Assembly (NCBI GenBank): GCA_017535665.1
Contig: JAFXTS010000029.1
Coordinates: 1 to 64,000, forward strand
DNA: 64,000 nucleotides
Direction of reading: 5' to 3'
Origin: Bacteroidales bacterium
Lineage (GTDB): Bacteria > Bacteroidota > Bacteroidia > Bacteroidales > WCHB1-69
A program made the translations under genes and the position numbers. Positions within the stretch are counted from its first letter, which is position 1, and each line of letters opens with the position of its first letter. The notes beneath the pieces were generated by a model, which ran no database searches, was not told the DNA's origin, and worked only from the letters and a program-made list of their open reading frames with translations. Shown here one piece after another: positions 25,184 through 34,301 of the stretch.

Positions 25184-27039
25184 TGAAAAAGCTGCTCACC
25201 CTTCTTCTTCTCTCCGTTGTCCTGTGTACCGCCATGGGGCAGAACCAGCGTTCCCAAGAGGAACAGTTGGGCATTCAGTATTATCAGAACGGAGAGTTTG
25301 AAAAGGCAGCCCCCATGTTCGAAAAGGTTTATAACGCCAATCCCAACTCCTACATCTACTATTATTATTACCAAACCCTTCTGCAACTCGGTGATTTCAA
25401 AGAGGCAGAAAAGGTGGTGAAGAAACAGCAGAAGAAATTCCCGACCACCCAACGCTACAAAATCGACCTTGGCTTCATTTATGAGAGCTCGGGCGATATG
25501 GAGAAAGCGGAGCAGGTATATAACACTGCCATTAAGGAAGTTCCTGCAAAAGAACAGAGTGTGAGGGAGTTATACAACGCATTTCTGGCAAGGAAACAAT
25601 ACTCTTACGCTATTGCGACACTGGAGCGCGGACGCAAGCTGCTCAACAACCAGCAGCTGTTTGTCAGCGAGCTGTCGAATGTGTATATCCAAACCAACCG
25701 CACCGACATGGTGGTGCAGGAGGCGTTGCGTTTGGTGAGCGACGATGTGCAAGGCAAGGTGCCCGAGGTGCAAAAGATCATCCAGAACCTGCTCGCCAGC
25801 GACGAGGACAAGCAGAAATACACTATCGTTCTCAACACTTTACAACAAAAAACGCAGGAGGAGCCGGGGAATATTTGCTATGAAATCATTCTGCAGTGGG
25901 TGTATGAGTTAGATAAAAATTACGATGATGCTTTGGTGCTGGCCAAAGCGATAGACCGCAAGCAGAAAGGGGAAGGCCACCGTGTGTTTGCCCTCGCCAA
26001 AGACGCCAACCGCGCCAAGGCATACGACGCATCGATAGCTGCATTGGAAAATATTATCCAGAGAGGGCCTGACAACAAGTATTATGCTGATGCGAAGTTC
26101 CTGCTGTTGGATGTCAAGTACGACAAACTCTCCTCCACCTCTCCTATCGACAAGGCGGAGGCACAACGGCTCGCCGATGAATATGCTGAACAGTTGCAAG
26201 AGTACGGGCTGCACCTGGGCACAGCCGACTGGACCCGCAAATATGCCCACCTTTTAGCCTTCTATATCGACCAGCCCGAAGAAGCGAAAAAGATTCTGAA
26301 TCAAGCAATTGCCAACTCCACCCGCGACCTCAAAGAGAAGGCACTCTTCAAGACTGATCTCGCTGATATTGAGCTTTATATGGGTGATGTGTGGGAAGCC
26401 TCCCTCCATTATTCCCAAGTGGACAAAGACCTGCCCAACGATGTGATCGGGCAGAACGCCAAATTCAAAAATGCGAAGCTCTCTTTCTATATCGGGGAGT
26501 TTGAATGGGCGAAAAGTCAGTTGGACGTGCTGCGTGCCGCTACCTCCAAGCTCATCGCCAACGATGCTATGTACTTTTCACTGCTCATTACGGATAATGA
26601 GGAAGAAACAGATGAAGACATCGGACTTTTTGCCGACACCAACCAGACCAACCAGCCGCTGCGCTACTACGCCAAAGCCGACTTCCTCATCTTCCAAAAC
26701 AAAGATGATGAAGCCGATAAAATGCTGGATTCCGTACTGATTGTGTCACCCTACGGGAAACTCGCCGACGACGTTTATTACCAAAAGGCGAAACTGGCTA
26801 TCAAACGGAAAGACTATTTGGGAGCGGAACAGCTGTTAGGGAAGATTGTTTCGAACTACTCGTACGACCTATTGGCCGATGATGCCACCTACCTGATGGC
26901 GCAACTCTACGACTATTATCTGAAAGATACTGCCAAAGCGATGGAGTTGTATCAGAAGATGTTGAAAGAGCATCCCGACAGTCTTTACACCAACGACTCG
27001 CGCAAACGCTACCGCGAGCTGCGCGGTGACACTTTCTAA
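25183..27039 (+). CDS. Secreted tetratricopeptide-repeat protein
   Basis: A 618-residue protein with signal peptide MKKLLTLLLLSVVLCTAMGQ and TPR units over most of its length, clear at about 28-100 (EQLGIQYYQNGEFEKAAPMF, QTLLQLGDFKEAEK) and 560-610. Such periplasmic TPR proteins serve as scaffolds, often in outer-membrane assembly or gliding/secretion. No catalytic motif is seen. Translation is coupled to serS by the TAATG overlap. Confidence 0.85.
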   Translation: MKKLLTLLLLSVVLCTAMGQNQRSQEEQLGIQYYQNGEFEKAAPMFEKVYNANPNSYIYYYYYQTLLQLGDFKEAEKVVKKQQKKFPTTQRYKIDLGFIYESSGDMEKAEQVYNTAIKEVPAKEQSVRELYNAFLARKQYSYAIATLERGRKLLNNQQLFVSELSNVYIQTNRTDMVVQEALRLVSDDVQGKVPEVQKIIQNLLASDEDKQKYTIVLNTLQQKTQEEPGNICYEIILQWVYELDKNYDDALVLAKAIDRKQKGEGHRVFALAKDANRAKAYDASIAALENIIQRGPDNKYYADAKFLLLDVKYDKLSSTSPIDKAEAQRLADEYAEQLQEYGLHLGTADWTRKYAHLLAFYIDQPEEAKKILNQAIANSTRDLKEKALFKTDLADIELYMGDVWEASLHYSQVDKDLPNDVIGQNAKFKNAKLSFYIGEFEWAKSQLDVLRAATSKLIANDAMYFSLLITDNEEETDEDIGLFADTNQTNQPLRYYAKADFLIFQNKDDEADKMLDSVLIVSPYGKLADDVYYQKAKLAIKRKDYLGAEQLLGKIVSNYSYDLLADDATYLMAQLYDYYLKDTAKAMELYQKMLKEHPDSLYTNDSRKRYRELRGDTF

Positions 27040-27048
27040 CCGACTCCC

Positions 27049-28428
27049 ATGACCGACCGAGCGACACAACTGGAGCAGAGTAGTATAGGCAGAATGCTGT
27101 TTGTGTTTGCGCTGCCCGCCATCATCGCCACCTCGGCCACTTCCGTTTACAACATCATCGACCGCATCTTCATCGGTCATGCGGTGGGTGAGTTGGGATT
27201 GGCCGGCATGACGATTGCGCTGCCGGTGATGAACTTAGCCACTGCTTTTGGCACGCTCGTGGGAGCCGGAGCCGCTGCGCTCACCTCCATCCGTCTCGGT
27301 GAGCGAGAGAACGACAAAGCTACGCTGATATTGGGTAACGCCTTGCTGCTCAACATTATCATCAGCATTGCCTTCACCCTTATCATGCTTCTCTTCCTCG
27401 ATCCTATCTTGCTGATGTTTGGAGCCAATGAGGTCACCCTCCCCTACGCACGGGCCTTCCTCCAGATCATTCTTGCCGGCAACCTGTTCACTCACATCCT
27501 GTTTGGACTGAACAGCATCATGCGCGCCAGCGGCTACCCCTTCAAGGCCATGTTCTCCATCCTCATCACCGTGGCCTGCAACCTCATCCTTGCTCCGCTG
27601 TTCATCTTCGCCTTCGAGTGGGGAATGCGCGGGGCGGCCACTGCAACCGTCATCTCGCAGTTTATCGGCATGTGCTGGGTGCTGGCTCACTTCAGCCAGT
27701 CGAAATCACGCATCCACTTCCAAAAACAGTTCATCCGTATCCACCTCAGAACCGCACTCGCCATTTTCGCTATCGGCCTCTCCCCTTTCATTATCCACGT
27801 CTGCGCATCGCTTATCAATGTATTTATTAACAGACAATTAGACCAATACGGCAATTTCGCCATCGCCACCTACGGCATCATCGCGGCCTTGCAGTCACTG
27901 GTCGTCACCATGGTGCTGGGGCTCACCCATGGCATGCAGCCCATCGTGGGCTTCAACTACGGGGCACGCCACAACGACCGTGTGATGAAGACCTACCGAC
28001 TCACGCTCCTGTGGGCGACCATCATCTGCGCCACCTTCTTCTTGGCTATCGAATGCTTCCCTGAGCAGATTGCCCACGCCTTCACCGATGATTCACAAAT
28101 GATTAGCGCTGCCATCTCTGCCCTGCGCATCAGTTGCGCCGCCATGCTGGTGGTCGGCTTCCAGATTGTGACCTCCACCTTTTTCCAAGCCATCAACAAG
28201 GCCGTGGTCTCCATCTTCCTGTCGCTCCTGCGGCAGCTCATCTTCCTGCTGCCTTTCCTCTGGTTTCTTCCCCGAATGTTGTCCATCAACGGAGTGTGGT
28301 GGTCGATGCCAGCAGCCGACTTCTGTGCCGCTGCGGTAACGGCAGTGGTCATGGCCTTCGCAACCCGCAAACTCGTACGCCAGTCCTACCCTTCCAAAAC
28401 CGAAACTCCAACAACGTCAATCTATTAA
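27049..28428 (+). CDS. MATE-family multidrug efflux transporter
   Basis: A 459-residue membrane protein with about 12 hydrophobic segments in two MatE halves. Typical MATE marks: SVYNIIDRIFIGHAVGELGL near the N-terminus, LNSIMRASGYPFKAM in the first half and GLTHGMQPIVGFNYGARHND in the second. It likely exports cationic compounds by Na+ or H+ antiport in the inner membrane. Substrate unknown. It follows the TPR gene by 9 bp. Confidence 0.93.
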   Translation: MTDRATQLEQSSIGRMLFVFALPAIIATSATSVYNIIDRIFIGHAVGELGLAGMTIALPVMNLATAFGTLVGAGAAALTSIRLGERENDKATLILGNALLLNIIISIAFTLIMLLFLDPILLMFGANEVTLPYARAFLQIILAGNLFTHILFGLNSIMRASGYPFKAMFSILITVACNLILAPLFIFAFEWGMRGAATATVISQFIGMCWVLAHFSQSKSRIHFQKQFIRIHLRTALAIFAIGLSPFIIHVCASLINVFINRQLDQYGNFAIATYGIIAALQSLVVTMVLGLTHGMQPIVGFNYGARHNDRVMKTYRLTLLWATIICATFFLAIECFPEQIAHAFTDDSQMISAAISALRISCAAMLVVGFQIVTSTFFQAINKAVVSIFLSLLRQLIFLLPFLWFLPRMLSINGVWWSMPAADFCAAAVTAVVMAFATRKLVRQSYPSKTETPTTSIY

Positions 28429-28441
28429 ACCATTCAATAAT

Positions 28442-29197
28442 ATGAAAAAAATCCTATCCTTCCTCCCCATCATTATCGCACTTCTATGCTGCACCAACTG
28501 CAAACATCCTAAGCTCCCTACTCCCGACCCAACCCCACAAAAAGATACTGTAAAACAAATAGTTACAAAAACTGACACACTCACTCCCGACACCGAGACT
28601 GAGGCGGCCATGCGAGCATTAGGGTTGGTAGATATTCAAGAAATCGACCCAACCATTCAGGTTCATCTGGTCTATTCCACGCCCGACAATTTCACCCATA
28701 CTATATTATATAAGGACATCCACAAAGCTTTCATGCTGCCTGTGGTGGCCGAGAAGCTGAAGCGGGCGCAGGCGCAGCTCAAGGCACAGCATCCCGACTA
28801 CAGTCTGCTGGTTTACGATGCGGGGCGTCCGCTCAGCGTGCAGTGGGACATGTGGGAGGTGGCAACAGCCACTAACACAACCTATTATGTGGCCGACCCC
28901 CGCAAAGCGCAGGGATTGCACAACTACGGAGCAGCAGTGGATATCACCATTGTGGACGGTCGTGGCGACCCCATCTCCATGGGCACTCCGTTCGACTGGT
29001 TCGGGGTGGAGGCGCACATCACGAATGAAGATTCGCTGGTGAAGAGCGGCGCTATCAGTCAGCAGGAGTTAGACAACCGTTTATTGCTTCGCAAACTCAT
29101 GACCGACAATGGGATGCTGACCATCCGCTCAGAGTGGTGGCACTTCGAACTGATGCGCGGTCCTGAGGCGCAGGCTACCTTAAAAATTGTGGAATAA
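28442..29197 (+). CDS. VanX-like D-Ala-D-Ala dipeptidase, lipoprotein
   Basis: A 251-residue M15D peptidase. The signal has cysteines at 16, 17 and 20 (CCTNC), so it is likely lipid-anchored. Zinc ligands H160 and D167 (HNYGAAVD) and H234 with catalytic E231 (EWWHFE) match VanX spacing. It would hydrolyse D-Ala-D-Ala or related peptides in the periplasm. No vanHA or sensor genes adjoin, so cell-wall recycling is more likely than vancomycin resistance. Confidence 0.88.
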   Translation: MKKILSFLPIIIALLCCTNCKHPKLPTPDPTPQKDTVKQIVTKTDTLTPDTETEAAMRALGLVDIQEIDPTIQVHLVYSTPDNFTHTILYKDIHKAFMLPVVAEKLKRAQAQLKAQHPDYSLLVYDAGRPLSVQWDMWEVATATNTTYYVADPRKAQGLHNYGAAVDITIVDGRGDPISMGTPFDWFGVEAHITNEDSLVKSGAISQQELDNRLLLRKLMTDNGMLTIRSEWWHFELMRGPEAQATLKIVE

Positions 29198-29199
29198 AA

Positions 29200-29223
29200 A
29201 AAGGAGAATTAGATTTCTCCTTT
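29200..29223. terminator. Convergent terminator between the dipeptidase and rluB genes
   Basis: AAAGGAGAA (29200-29208) pairs with 29215-29223, and A- and T-runs flank the stem. It overlaps the last codons of the leftward pseudouridine synthase gene. Confidence 0.65.
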
Positions 29224-30369
29224 GATACTCATTTTCAGAATATTGACTTCAGCTTGCGTAAGGAAACGCCAGCTGCCACGGGGAAGGTCTTTCTTGGTGA
29301 GACCGGCAAACACCACGCGGTCGAGTTTCTCCACTTGGTAGTCGAGCGACTCGAAGATGCGGCGCACGATACGGTTGCGGCCGGAGTGGAGCGTGACGCC
29401 CACCTCGTTTTTACGGTCGCCTACGTAGGCAATTTCATCCACCTGAATGATGCCGTCATCGAGGTCAAGCCCCTGCGCAATCTTGTCTAAATCAGATGGT
29501 TTGAGATTCTTGTCAAGGGAGACATGATAAATTTTGCGGACGCCGCTGCGGGGGTGTGTGAGCTTCTTGGCCATCTCGCCATCGTTGGTGAACAGCAGCA
29601 GGCCGGTGGTCATACGGTCGAGGCGGCCTACGGGATAGACGCGTTCTTTGCAGGCGCCCTTGATGAGCTGCATGACATGCTTGCGGTTGAACTCATCCTC
29701 CATGGTGGTGATATAGTCCTTCGGTTTGTTGAGCAGGATATAGACCGGTTTCTCGCGCTGCAGCACCTTGTCACCGAAGCGGACCTCGTCGGTGGGCATC
29801 ACCTTGAAGCCCATCTCGGTGACCACTTTGCCATTGACGGTGATGGCGCCGGCGGCGATGAGGGTGTCGGCTTCGCGGCGGGAGCAGACGCCGGCGTTAG
29901 CGATATACTTGTTGAGGCGCACCGGACCGATCTGATCCTCATACTCCAGTGAGCGGATTTTCACCTTCTGCGGGGCATAGCGGCCTTCGCTGCGGCGTTT
30001 GTTGACAATCTCGGTAAGGATTTCGGACTCAGCGGTCACATCGCGGCGGCGCGGCTGGTCGTCGTCGGTGCGGGGGATGCGCTTGCGGTCGGAAGAGAAC
30101 GAGCGTTTGCGGTCGCCGAAAGGCTTGCGGTCGCGGTCTTTCGAGAAAGAGCGGTCCTTGTTGAAGGAGCGGCCTCCACCGGCAGGTTTGCGGTCGAAAC
30201 GGCGGGGTGATTTCTCACGGCCTTCATCGCCCTCAGCGGCATCTCCACCCTCACGACGGCGGTCGAAAGAGCGACGTTTGGGAGCATCTCCCCTGTCGGA
30301 ATCGCCGGAACGACCAGGACGCTGTTTGTTGAAACTCCTCTTATTCTGCAAGTTATCGTTTTTATTCAT
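29209..30369 (-). CDS. RluB/RsuA-family pseudouridine synthase with Arg-rich N-terminal tail
   Basis: About 386 residues from the ATG at 30369 (an in-frame ATG at 30438 adds a hydrophobic stretch and lies upstream of the promoter). The first 130 residues are disordered and rich in Arg, Lys, Asp and Ser (repeats like DRKPFGDRKRSFSSDRKR). An S4 domain follows (VRLNKYIANAGVCSRREADT), then the catalytic domain with VGRLDRMTTGLLLFTNDG. It isomerises uridine in rRNA. The tail probably binds RNA. Confidence 0.92.
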   Translation of the reverse strand: MNKNDNLQNKRSFNKQRPGRSGDSDRGDAPKRRSFDRRREGGDAAEGDEGREKSPRRFDRKPAGGGRSFNKDRSFSKDRDRKPFGDRKRSFSSDRKRIPRTDDDQPRRRDVTAESEILTEIVNKRRSEGRYAPQKVKIRSLEYEDQIGPVRLNKYIANAGVCSRREADTLIAAGAITVNGKVVTEMGFKVMPTDEVRFGDKVLQREKPVYILLNKPKDYITTMEDEFNRKHVMQLIKGACKERVYPVGRLDRMTTGLLLFTNDGEMAKKLTHPRSGVRKIYHVSLDKNLKPSDLDKIAQGLDLDDGIIQVDEIAYVGDRKNEVGVTLHSGRNRIVRRIFESLDYQVEKLDRVVFAGLTKKDLPRGSWRFLTQAEVNILKMSIKGEI

Positions 30370-30385
30370 CGTAAAAAAATTTTTG

Positions 30386-30393
30386 CAAAAATA
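30386..30393 (-). promoter_or_regulatory. TAnnTTTG promoter element for the pseudouridine synthase
   Basis: TATTTTTG read leftward, 16 bp before the chosen ATG at 30369. Confidence 0.6.
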
Positions 30394-30463
30394 CAAGAAA
30401 ATCCCGAAAACAGAGACACTTAAAAAATTTTTTAACAATAGATGGTGATAAAGAAAAATTATG

Positions 30464-30471
30464 TAATTTTG
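30464..30471 (+). promoter_or_regulatory. TAnnTTTG promoter element for infC-rpmI-rplT
   Basis: TAATTTTG, about 60 nt upstream of the AUC start of infC. Confidence 0.6.
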
Positions 30472-30516
30472 CAGGCTTAATTTAAAAAGGCAAAAAGAAT
30501 TATAAACACTTAATAC

Positions 30517-30533
30517 AAAGGAGGTTTCTTATC
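30517..30533 (+). promoter_or_regulatory. Strong ribosome binding site and AUC start codon of infC
   Basis: AAAGGAGG (30517-30524) sits 6 nt before ATC (30531-30533). Between the in-frame upstream stop and this codon there is no ATG, GTG or TTG. The perfect Shine-Dalgarno stands out in a lineage that seldom uses one. Confidence 0.75.
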
Positions 30534-31091
30534 GCAACACAATTCAACAGACCCGTCATCAGAAGGGGCGCGCCGCCAAAAAAGGAGGCTGCACACAAGA
30601 TTAACGAATACATCACCGCTCCCACCGTACGTGTGGTAGGTGACGGCTTGGAGCCGCAAATCGTCTCATTGCGCGAGGCTTTGGCCATCGCAGAGCGCAT
30701 GGAGCTTGACCTGGTGGAGATCTCTCCCCAAGCCGCACCGCCGGTTTGCAAGGTCATGGACTACCAGAAGTTCCTGTACGAGCAGAAACGCAAAGAGAAA
30801 GAGCAGAAAGCCAAGTCGGTGAAGGTGGTGGTGAAAGAAATCCGCCTCGGACCCCAGACCGATGATCACGACTTCGAGTTCAAGACCAACCACGCCATCC
30901 GCTTCCTGAAAGAGGGCAGCAAGGTGAAAGTGGGCGTCTTCTTCAAAGGTCGTTCCATCGTTTATAAAGACCAGGGTGAGCTCATTCTTTTGAAATTCGC
31001 ACAGGCTGTTGAGGAGTTCGGTAAGCCCGAACAGATGCCCAAGCTGGAAGGCAAGCGTATGTTCATCGTCATCAACCCCATCAAGAAATAA
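30531..31091 (+). CDS. infC: Translation initiation factor IF-3
   Basis: From the AUC codon the protein is 186 residues: [28 protein letters not shown] (the conserved opening of IF-3), [20 protein letters not shown], then the C-terminal [17 protein letters not shown] and FFKGRS. A GTG at 30633 would cut off 34 residues including the conserved KINEYI block, so it is rejected. IF-3 rejects non-canonical start codons, so an AUC start allows self-repression, as known for AUU in E. coli infC. It is followed by rpmI and rplT, the standard order. Confidence 0.93.
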   Translation: MATQFNRPVIRRGAPPKKEAAHKINEYITAPTVRVVGDGLEPQIVSLREALAIAERMELDLVEISPQAAPPVCKVMDYQKFLYEQKRKEKEQKAKSVKVVVKEIRLGPQTDDHDFEFKTNHAIRFLKEGSKVKVGVFFKGRSIVYKDQGELILLKFAQAVEEFGKPEQMPKLEGKRMFIVINPIKK

Positions 31092-31134
31092 TTGCAATTT
31101 TCTCATATACATTAACTTAAAAACAAACTGGAAA

Positions 31135-31329
31135 ATGCCAAAAGTAAAAACCAAAGCTGCCGTTAAAAAGAGATTCTCTCTCACCGGCACCGGCAAGGTG
31201 AAAAGACACCACGCCTATCACAGCCACATTCTGACCAAAAAGTCCAAGAAAAGAAAACGTAACTTGGCTTACAGCGCCCTCGTTGATTCAACGATGGAGA
31301 ACACGGTCAAACACATGTTGGGCTACTAA
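31135..31329 (+). CDS. rpmI: 50S ribosomal protein L35
   Basis: A 64-residue basic protein: [44 protein letters not shown] longer frame opens upstream inside infC but the ATG at 31135 gives the family's standard start. Second gene of the infC operon. Confidence 0.96.
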   Translation: MPKVKTKAAVKKRFSLTGTGKVKRHHAYHSHILTKKSKKRKRNLAYSALVDSTMENTVKHMLGY

Positions 31330-31412
31330 TTCACATTATTTATTAACTTTATCATCAGCAAATCAAGAGTTTTTAGAAGAAAACCGCTGACTTAAAGAAA
31401 GGAGAACATCAA

Positions 31413-31757
31413 ATGTCAAGATCAGTCAATCACGTTGCTTCCAAAGCAAGAAGAAAAAAGATTTTGAACCGTACCAAAGGTTACTTTGGAAAACGGAAAA
31501 ATGTCTGGACAGTTGCGAAAAACACCTGGGAAAAGGGACAGCAATACGCTTATCGCGACCGTAAGGCAAAGAAAAGAGCATTCAGAAGTTTATGGATTAC
31601 CCGTATCAATGCGGGCGTCCGCGAATATGGCATGTCCTATTCTGCCTTCATGGGCAGTTTAGCCAAGAAGGGCATCGAGCTCAACCGCAAAGCCCTCGCC
31701 GACCTCGCGATGAACAATCCTGAGGCATTCAAAGCTATCGTTGACCTCGTAAAATAG
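31413..31757 (+). CDS. rplT: 50S ribosomal protein L20
   Basis: A 114-residue protein: [55 protein letters not shown]. It binds 23S rRNA early in assembly and in other bacteria represses its own operon. AAAGGAG at 31398-31404 supports the ATG. Last gene of the operon. Confidence 0.97.
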   Translation: MSRSVNHVASKARRKKILNRTKGYFGKRKNVWTVAKNTWEKGQQYAYRDRKAKKRAFRSLWITRINAGVREYGMSYSAFMGSLAKKGIELNRKALADLAMNNPEAFKAIVDLVK

Positions 31758-31794
31758 GCCGACACCCAAACGTAAAAAGAGAAATTGCAATATG

Positions 31795-31823
31795 GAGCCG
31801 CTGAAAAGCGGCTCTTTTATTTT
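31795..31823. terminator. Terminator after rplT
   Basis: GAGCCGCT (31795-31802), loop GAAA, AGCGGCTC (31807-31814), then TTTTATTTT. Also lies 18 bp past the stop of the convergent outer-membrane gene. Confidence 0.88.
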
Positions 31824-31840
31824 ACAATAATAATGGGTGC

Positions 31841-32620
31841 TTATTTCCCTTTCGGTTTGAAGCAGTGGATGTAGGCGAACTCCAAACCATAGCAGTTATG
31901 ACGGTAGCTAATGGATCCCACCTCCAAATCGTACATCACCCCCCTCTGCTCATTTACGCTATATTCTCCCGAATATTTGTTGCAGAGGGCAAAATTGGCC
32001 ACCAGCCCGAAGCGGAGAACATCGCCGTAAGGCAGCTGATACATAGCGCCCAATTTCAAGTTGGCATCTACTGCAAGCCAGTAAGGATCCTCTCTTGAAA
32101 GAGAAAGAAATGTCATTCTGTCGCCCTGTATATTATTGACACTGCTACTTAAATCATCGCCCCAAGACAGTTTTTCAATTCCACCCGCGATGTTAGAGAA
32201 TCGAAGCCCGACTGCGCTAAATAAGAACCAGTCGTTTTTCAGTGGTATATGCATCTCGAAATTTACGGGAATATGGAAATCGTAGCCCATTTCATGCATG
32301 TCCAACTCCAAGCCATCCACCTTATACCGAATGTTGGAAGAGGTGCCAAATTCAAGTCCGAAAGATACTCCGAAATATTTGGCAAAATTGTAAGAAGCTT
32401 CGATTCCAGCCAGCCACCCCATTGTGGGAAGGGATTTTACGTAATTTCCGTAAGGTTTGCCGGGGTAATGCACAGGAGATGTGGACATCGAAGCTGCCTC
32501 TCCAATATTGCATTCCACCCGTCCGCCCAAATGCCAACCGTCTAATGAGCGGTCACTGTTTTGGGCTTTTGCAGTCATCAAACAAGTAAGGACAATGAGA
32601 AACGCAATTGATTTTTTCAT
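31841..32620 (-). CDS. Outer-membrane beta-barrel protein
   Basis: A 259-residue protein with signal peptide MKKSIAFLIVLTCLMTAKAQ. Alternating hydrophobic strands, many aromatic belt residues and an ending of GLEFAYIHCF followed by a short basic tail suggest an eight-to-ten-stranded barrel of the PorT/OmpA-like beta-barrel group. GIEASYNFAKYFGVSFGLEF is a typical hairpin. No function can be assigned. Monocistronic and leftward. Confidence 0.75.
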   Translation of the reverse strand: MKKSIAFLIVLTCLMTAKAQNSDRSLDGWHLGGRVECNIGEAASMSTSPVHYPGKPYGNYVKSLPTMGWLAGIEASYNFAKYFGVSFGLEFGTSSNIRYKVDGLELDMHEMGYDFHIPVNFEMHIPLKNDWFLFSAVGLRFSNIAGGIEKLSWGDDLSSSVNNIQGDRMTFLSLSREDPYWLAVDANLKLGAMYQLPYGDVLRFGLVANFALCNKYSGEYSVNEQRGVMYDLEVGSISYRHNCYGLEFAYIHCFKPKGK

Positions 32621-32865
32621 GATATTAATTTTTATAATGCTGAATTCATTTGCAAAATCAAATTCTGCTTCACAATATTGAATATGAACGTATAATCGCT
32701 TCCGTTATTGTTTTGTAGCGTGAAACATTTTACTCCGCATCTCTGCGCCCATGCCTCCCTATCGCGACCTCGTATCATCCCCAAAAACTTTTCAATTTTC
32801 ACCTTTCAATTTTCATTTTATTAGTATCTTTGCAACCGATTTGTGAAAATGCGCTTTAGCAAAAG
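32621..32865. other. Divergent intergenic region
   Basis: Contains tandem near-repeats of TTTCAATTTTC at about 32788-32816 and the promoter at 32825. No gene seen. Confidence 0.5.
32825..32832 (+). promoter_or_regulatory. TAnnTTTG promoter element for the gmhB gene cluster
   Basis: TATCTTTG, 33 bp before the GmhB ATG. Confidence 0.6.
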
Positions 32866-33411
32866 ATGAAAGGCAATATTCTGAATGACACTCTGTTTCT
32901 GGACCGCGACGGTGTGGTCAACGTGCAGCTGGTGGGCGACTATGTGAAAAATCCGTCGGAACTGGTGCTCAGAGAGGATTTTTTGCGTTCCATCCCGTAC
33001 CTCAAGCAGCATTTTCGGAGGTTTATCCTTGTCACCAACCAACAGTGCATCGGCAAAGGCATCTGCACACAGGCCGATGTGGACGAGGTACATCGTTATA
33101 TGTGTACCCTATTGAAGGACAACGGTTTCTGCTTCGATGCCATCTACCTCTGTCCCCACGTGGCCGGCAGCGGCTGCGGGTGTCGGAAGCCGGAGATCGG
33201 CATGATTGACCAGGCCCTCGGCGATTTCCCCGACATCAAGCTGCACCACTCGCTGATGGTGGGCGACAGCTTGAGCGACATGCAGTTCGGTCGCGCCGCA
33301 GGCATTCCCACGCTGTTCATCGGCGCCGTCACGCCCGAAAACCGCGAGGCCGTTACCGCCAACAGCGACTTCATCTCCCCCACCCTTCTCCAATTCTTCC
33401 AAAACCTGTAG
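32866..33411 (+). CDS. gmhB: HAD-IIIA phosphatase, GmhB-like (heptose bisphosphate phosphatase)
   Basis: A 181-residue HAD enzyme. FLDRDGVVN gives nucleophile D13 and acid D15; VTNQ is the second motif; CPHVAGSGCGCRKP is the GmhB zinc loop and lysine motif; VGDSLSDM supplies the last acidic pair. It would remove the 7-phosphate from manno-heptose bisphosphate for LPS core or S-layer glycan. Next to an LpxL-like acyltransferase, which supports an envelope role. The precise anomer cannot be told. Confidence 0.85.
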   Translation: MKGNILNDTLFLDRDGVVNVQLVGDYVKNPSELVLREDFLRSIPYLKQHFRRFILVTNQQCIGKGICTQADVDEVHRYMCTLLKDNGFCFDAIYLCPHVAGSGCGCRKPEIGMIDQALGDFPDIKLHHSLMVGDSLSDMQFGRAAGIPTLFIGAVTPENREAVTANSDFISPTLLQFFQNL

Positions 33412-33413
33412 TC

Positions 33414-34301
33414 ATGAGATTCGCCTTCTACTTCATCTTCTACCCGCTGTCGGTGCTGCCGTTGTTCATTCTGTACGGCATTGGCTACCTGCTCTATCTC
33501 ATCATCTACTATGTGGTGCGTTACCGCCGGAAGGTGGTGGCCGAGAACCTGCGGAAATCGTTCCCAGATTTGTCGGAGCGCGAACGGGCGAAGATCGGCC
33601 GGCGCTACTACCGCCATCTGGCACAAATCGCTGCCGAGATGCTGAAGATGCTCACCCTGACTCGTCGGCAGGTGATGCGCCGCTACCGGTGCGAGAACCC
33701 TGAGCTGGTGAACCGCTTCTACGAAGAGGGCAAGAGCGTCATCCTCATGTCGAGCCATTACAACGACTGGGAATGGATGATTCTGAGCCTCCCGCTCCAG
33801 TATCGTCATTTGGCGGTGGGTGTCGGGAAGGCCAACAGCAACAAGACTTTCGAGAAGCTGATCAACCAAGCCCGCACCCGCTACGGCACCACGGTGGTGT
33901 TTGCCGACCATGTGCGAGAACTGTTCGAGCAGCGCGAGCGCGAACGCCAGCTCAGCGCCTACATGATGCTCAGCGACCAGTCGCCCAACAACATGTCGAG
34001 GAGCTACAAAACCATGTTCCTGAACCAGCCTTCCGGCATGATTTTCGGAGCGGAGCATTTCGCAAAAAAATATGACATTCCGGTCATTTATTATGAAATA
34101 ATAAAAACCAGAATCGGTCGTTATAAAATTGTCAATCATATTATTACAGAAAATCCGCAGGAGACCGCCGACGGGGAGATCACGGAGAAATACACCCGAA
34201 TGTTGGAGGCTACGATACGACGGCAGCCCGAATACTGGCTGTGGAGCCACCGCCGCTGGAAACACCCTGTGAACATCAGTGAAATACAACACGTATTATG
34301 A
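33414..34301 (+). CDS. Lysophospholipid/lipid A acyltransferase, LpxL-like
   Basis: A 295-residue protein with an N-terminal membrane anchor (about 6-33) and the catalytic HX4E motif (H115 to E120 in SSHYNDWE). SDQSPNN and WLWSHRRWK are family blocks of the HtrB/LpxL group. It transfers a secondary acyl chain to lipid A at the inner-membrane face. Starts 2 bp after gmhB and overlaps the next gene by 4 nt (ATGA), so the three are one operon. Confidence 0.9.
   Translation: MRFAFYFIFYPLSVLPLFILYGIGYLLYLIIYYVVRYRRKVVAENLRKSFPDLSERERAKIGRRYYRHLAQIAAEMLKMLTLTRRQVMRRYRCENPELVNRFYEEGKSVILMSSHYNDWEWMILSLPLQYRHLAVGVGKANSNKTFEKLINQARTRYGTTVVFADHVRELFEQRERERQLSAYMMLSDQSPNNMSRSYKTMFLNQPSGMIFGAEHFAKKYDIPVIYYEIIKTRIGRYKIVNHIITENPQETADGEITEKYTRMLEATIRRQPEYWLWSHRRWKHPVNISEIQHVL

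Noticed and set aside
30633..30635. GTG as start of infC
   Set aside because: It would remove 34 residues including the conserved KINEYI block and has no ribosome site.
33144..34292. Long frame antisense to gmhB and the acyltransferase
   Set aside because: Shadow of two well-supported genes.
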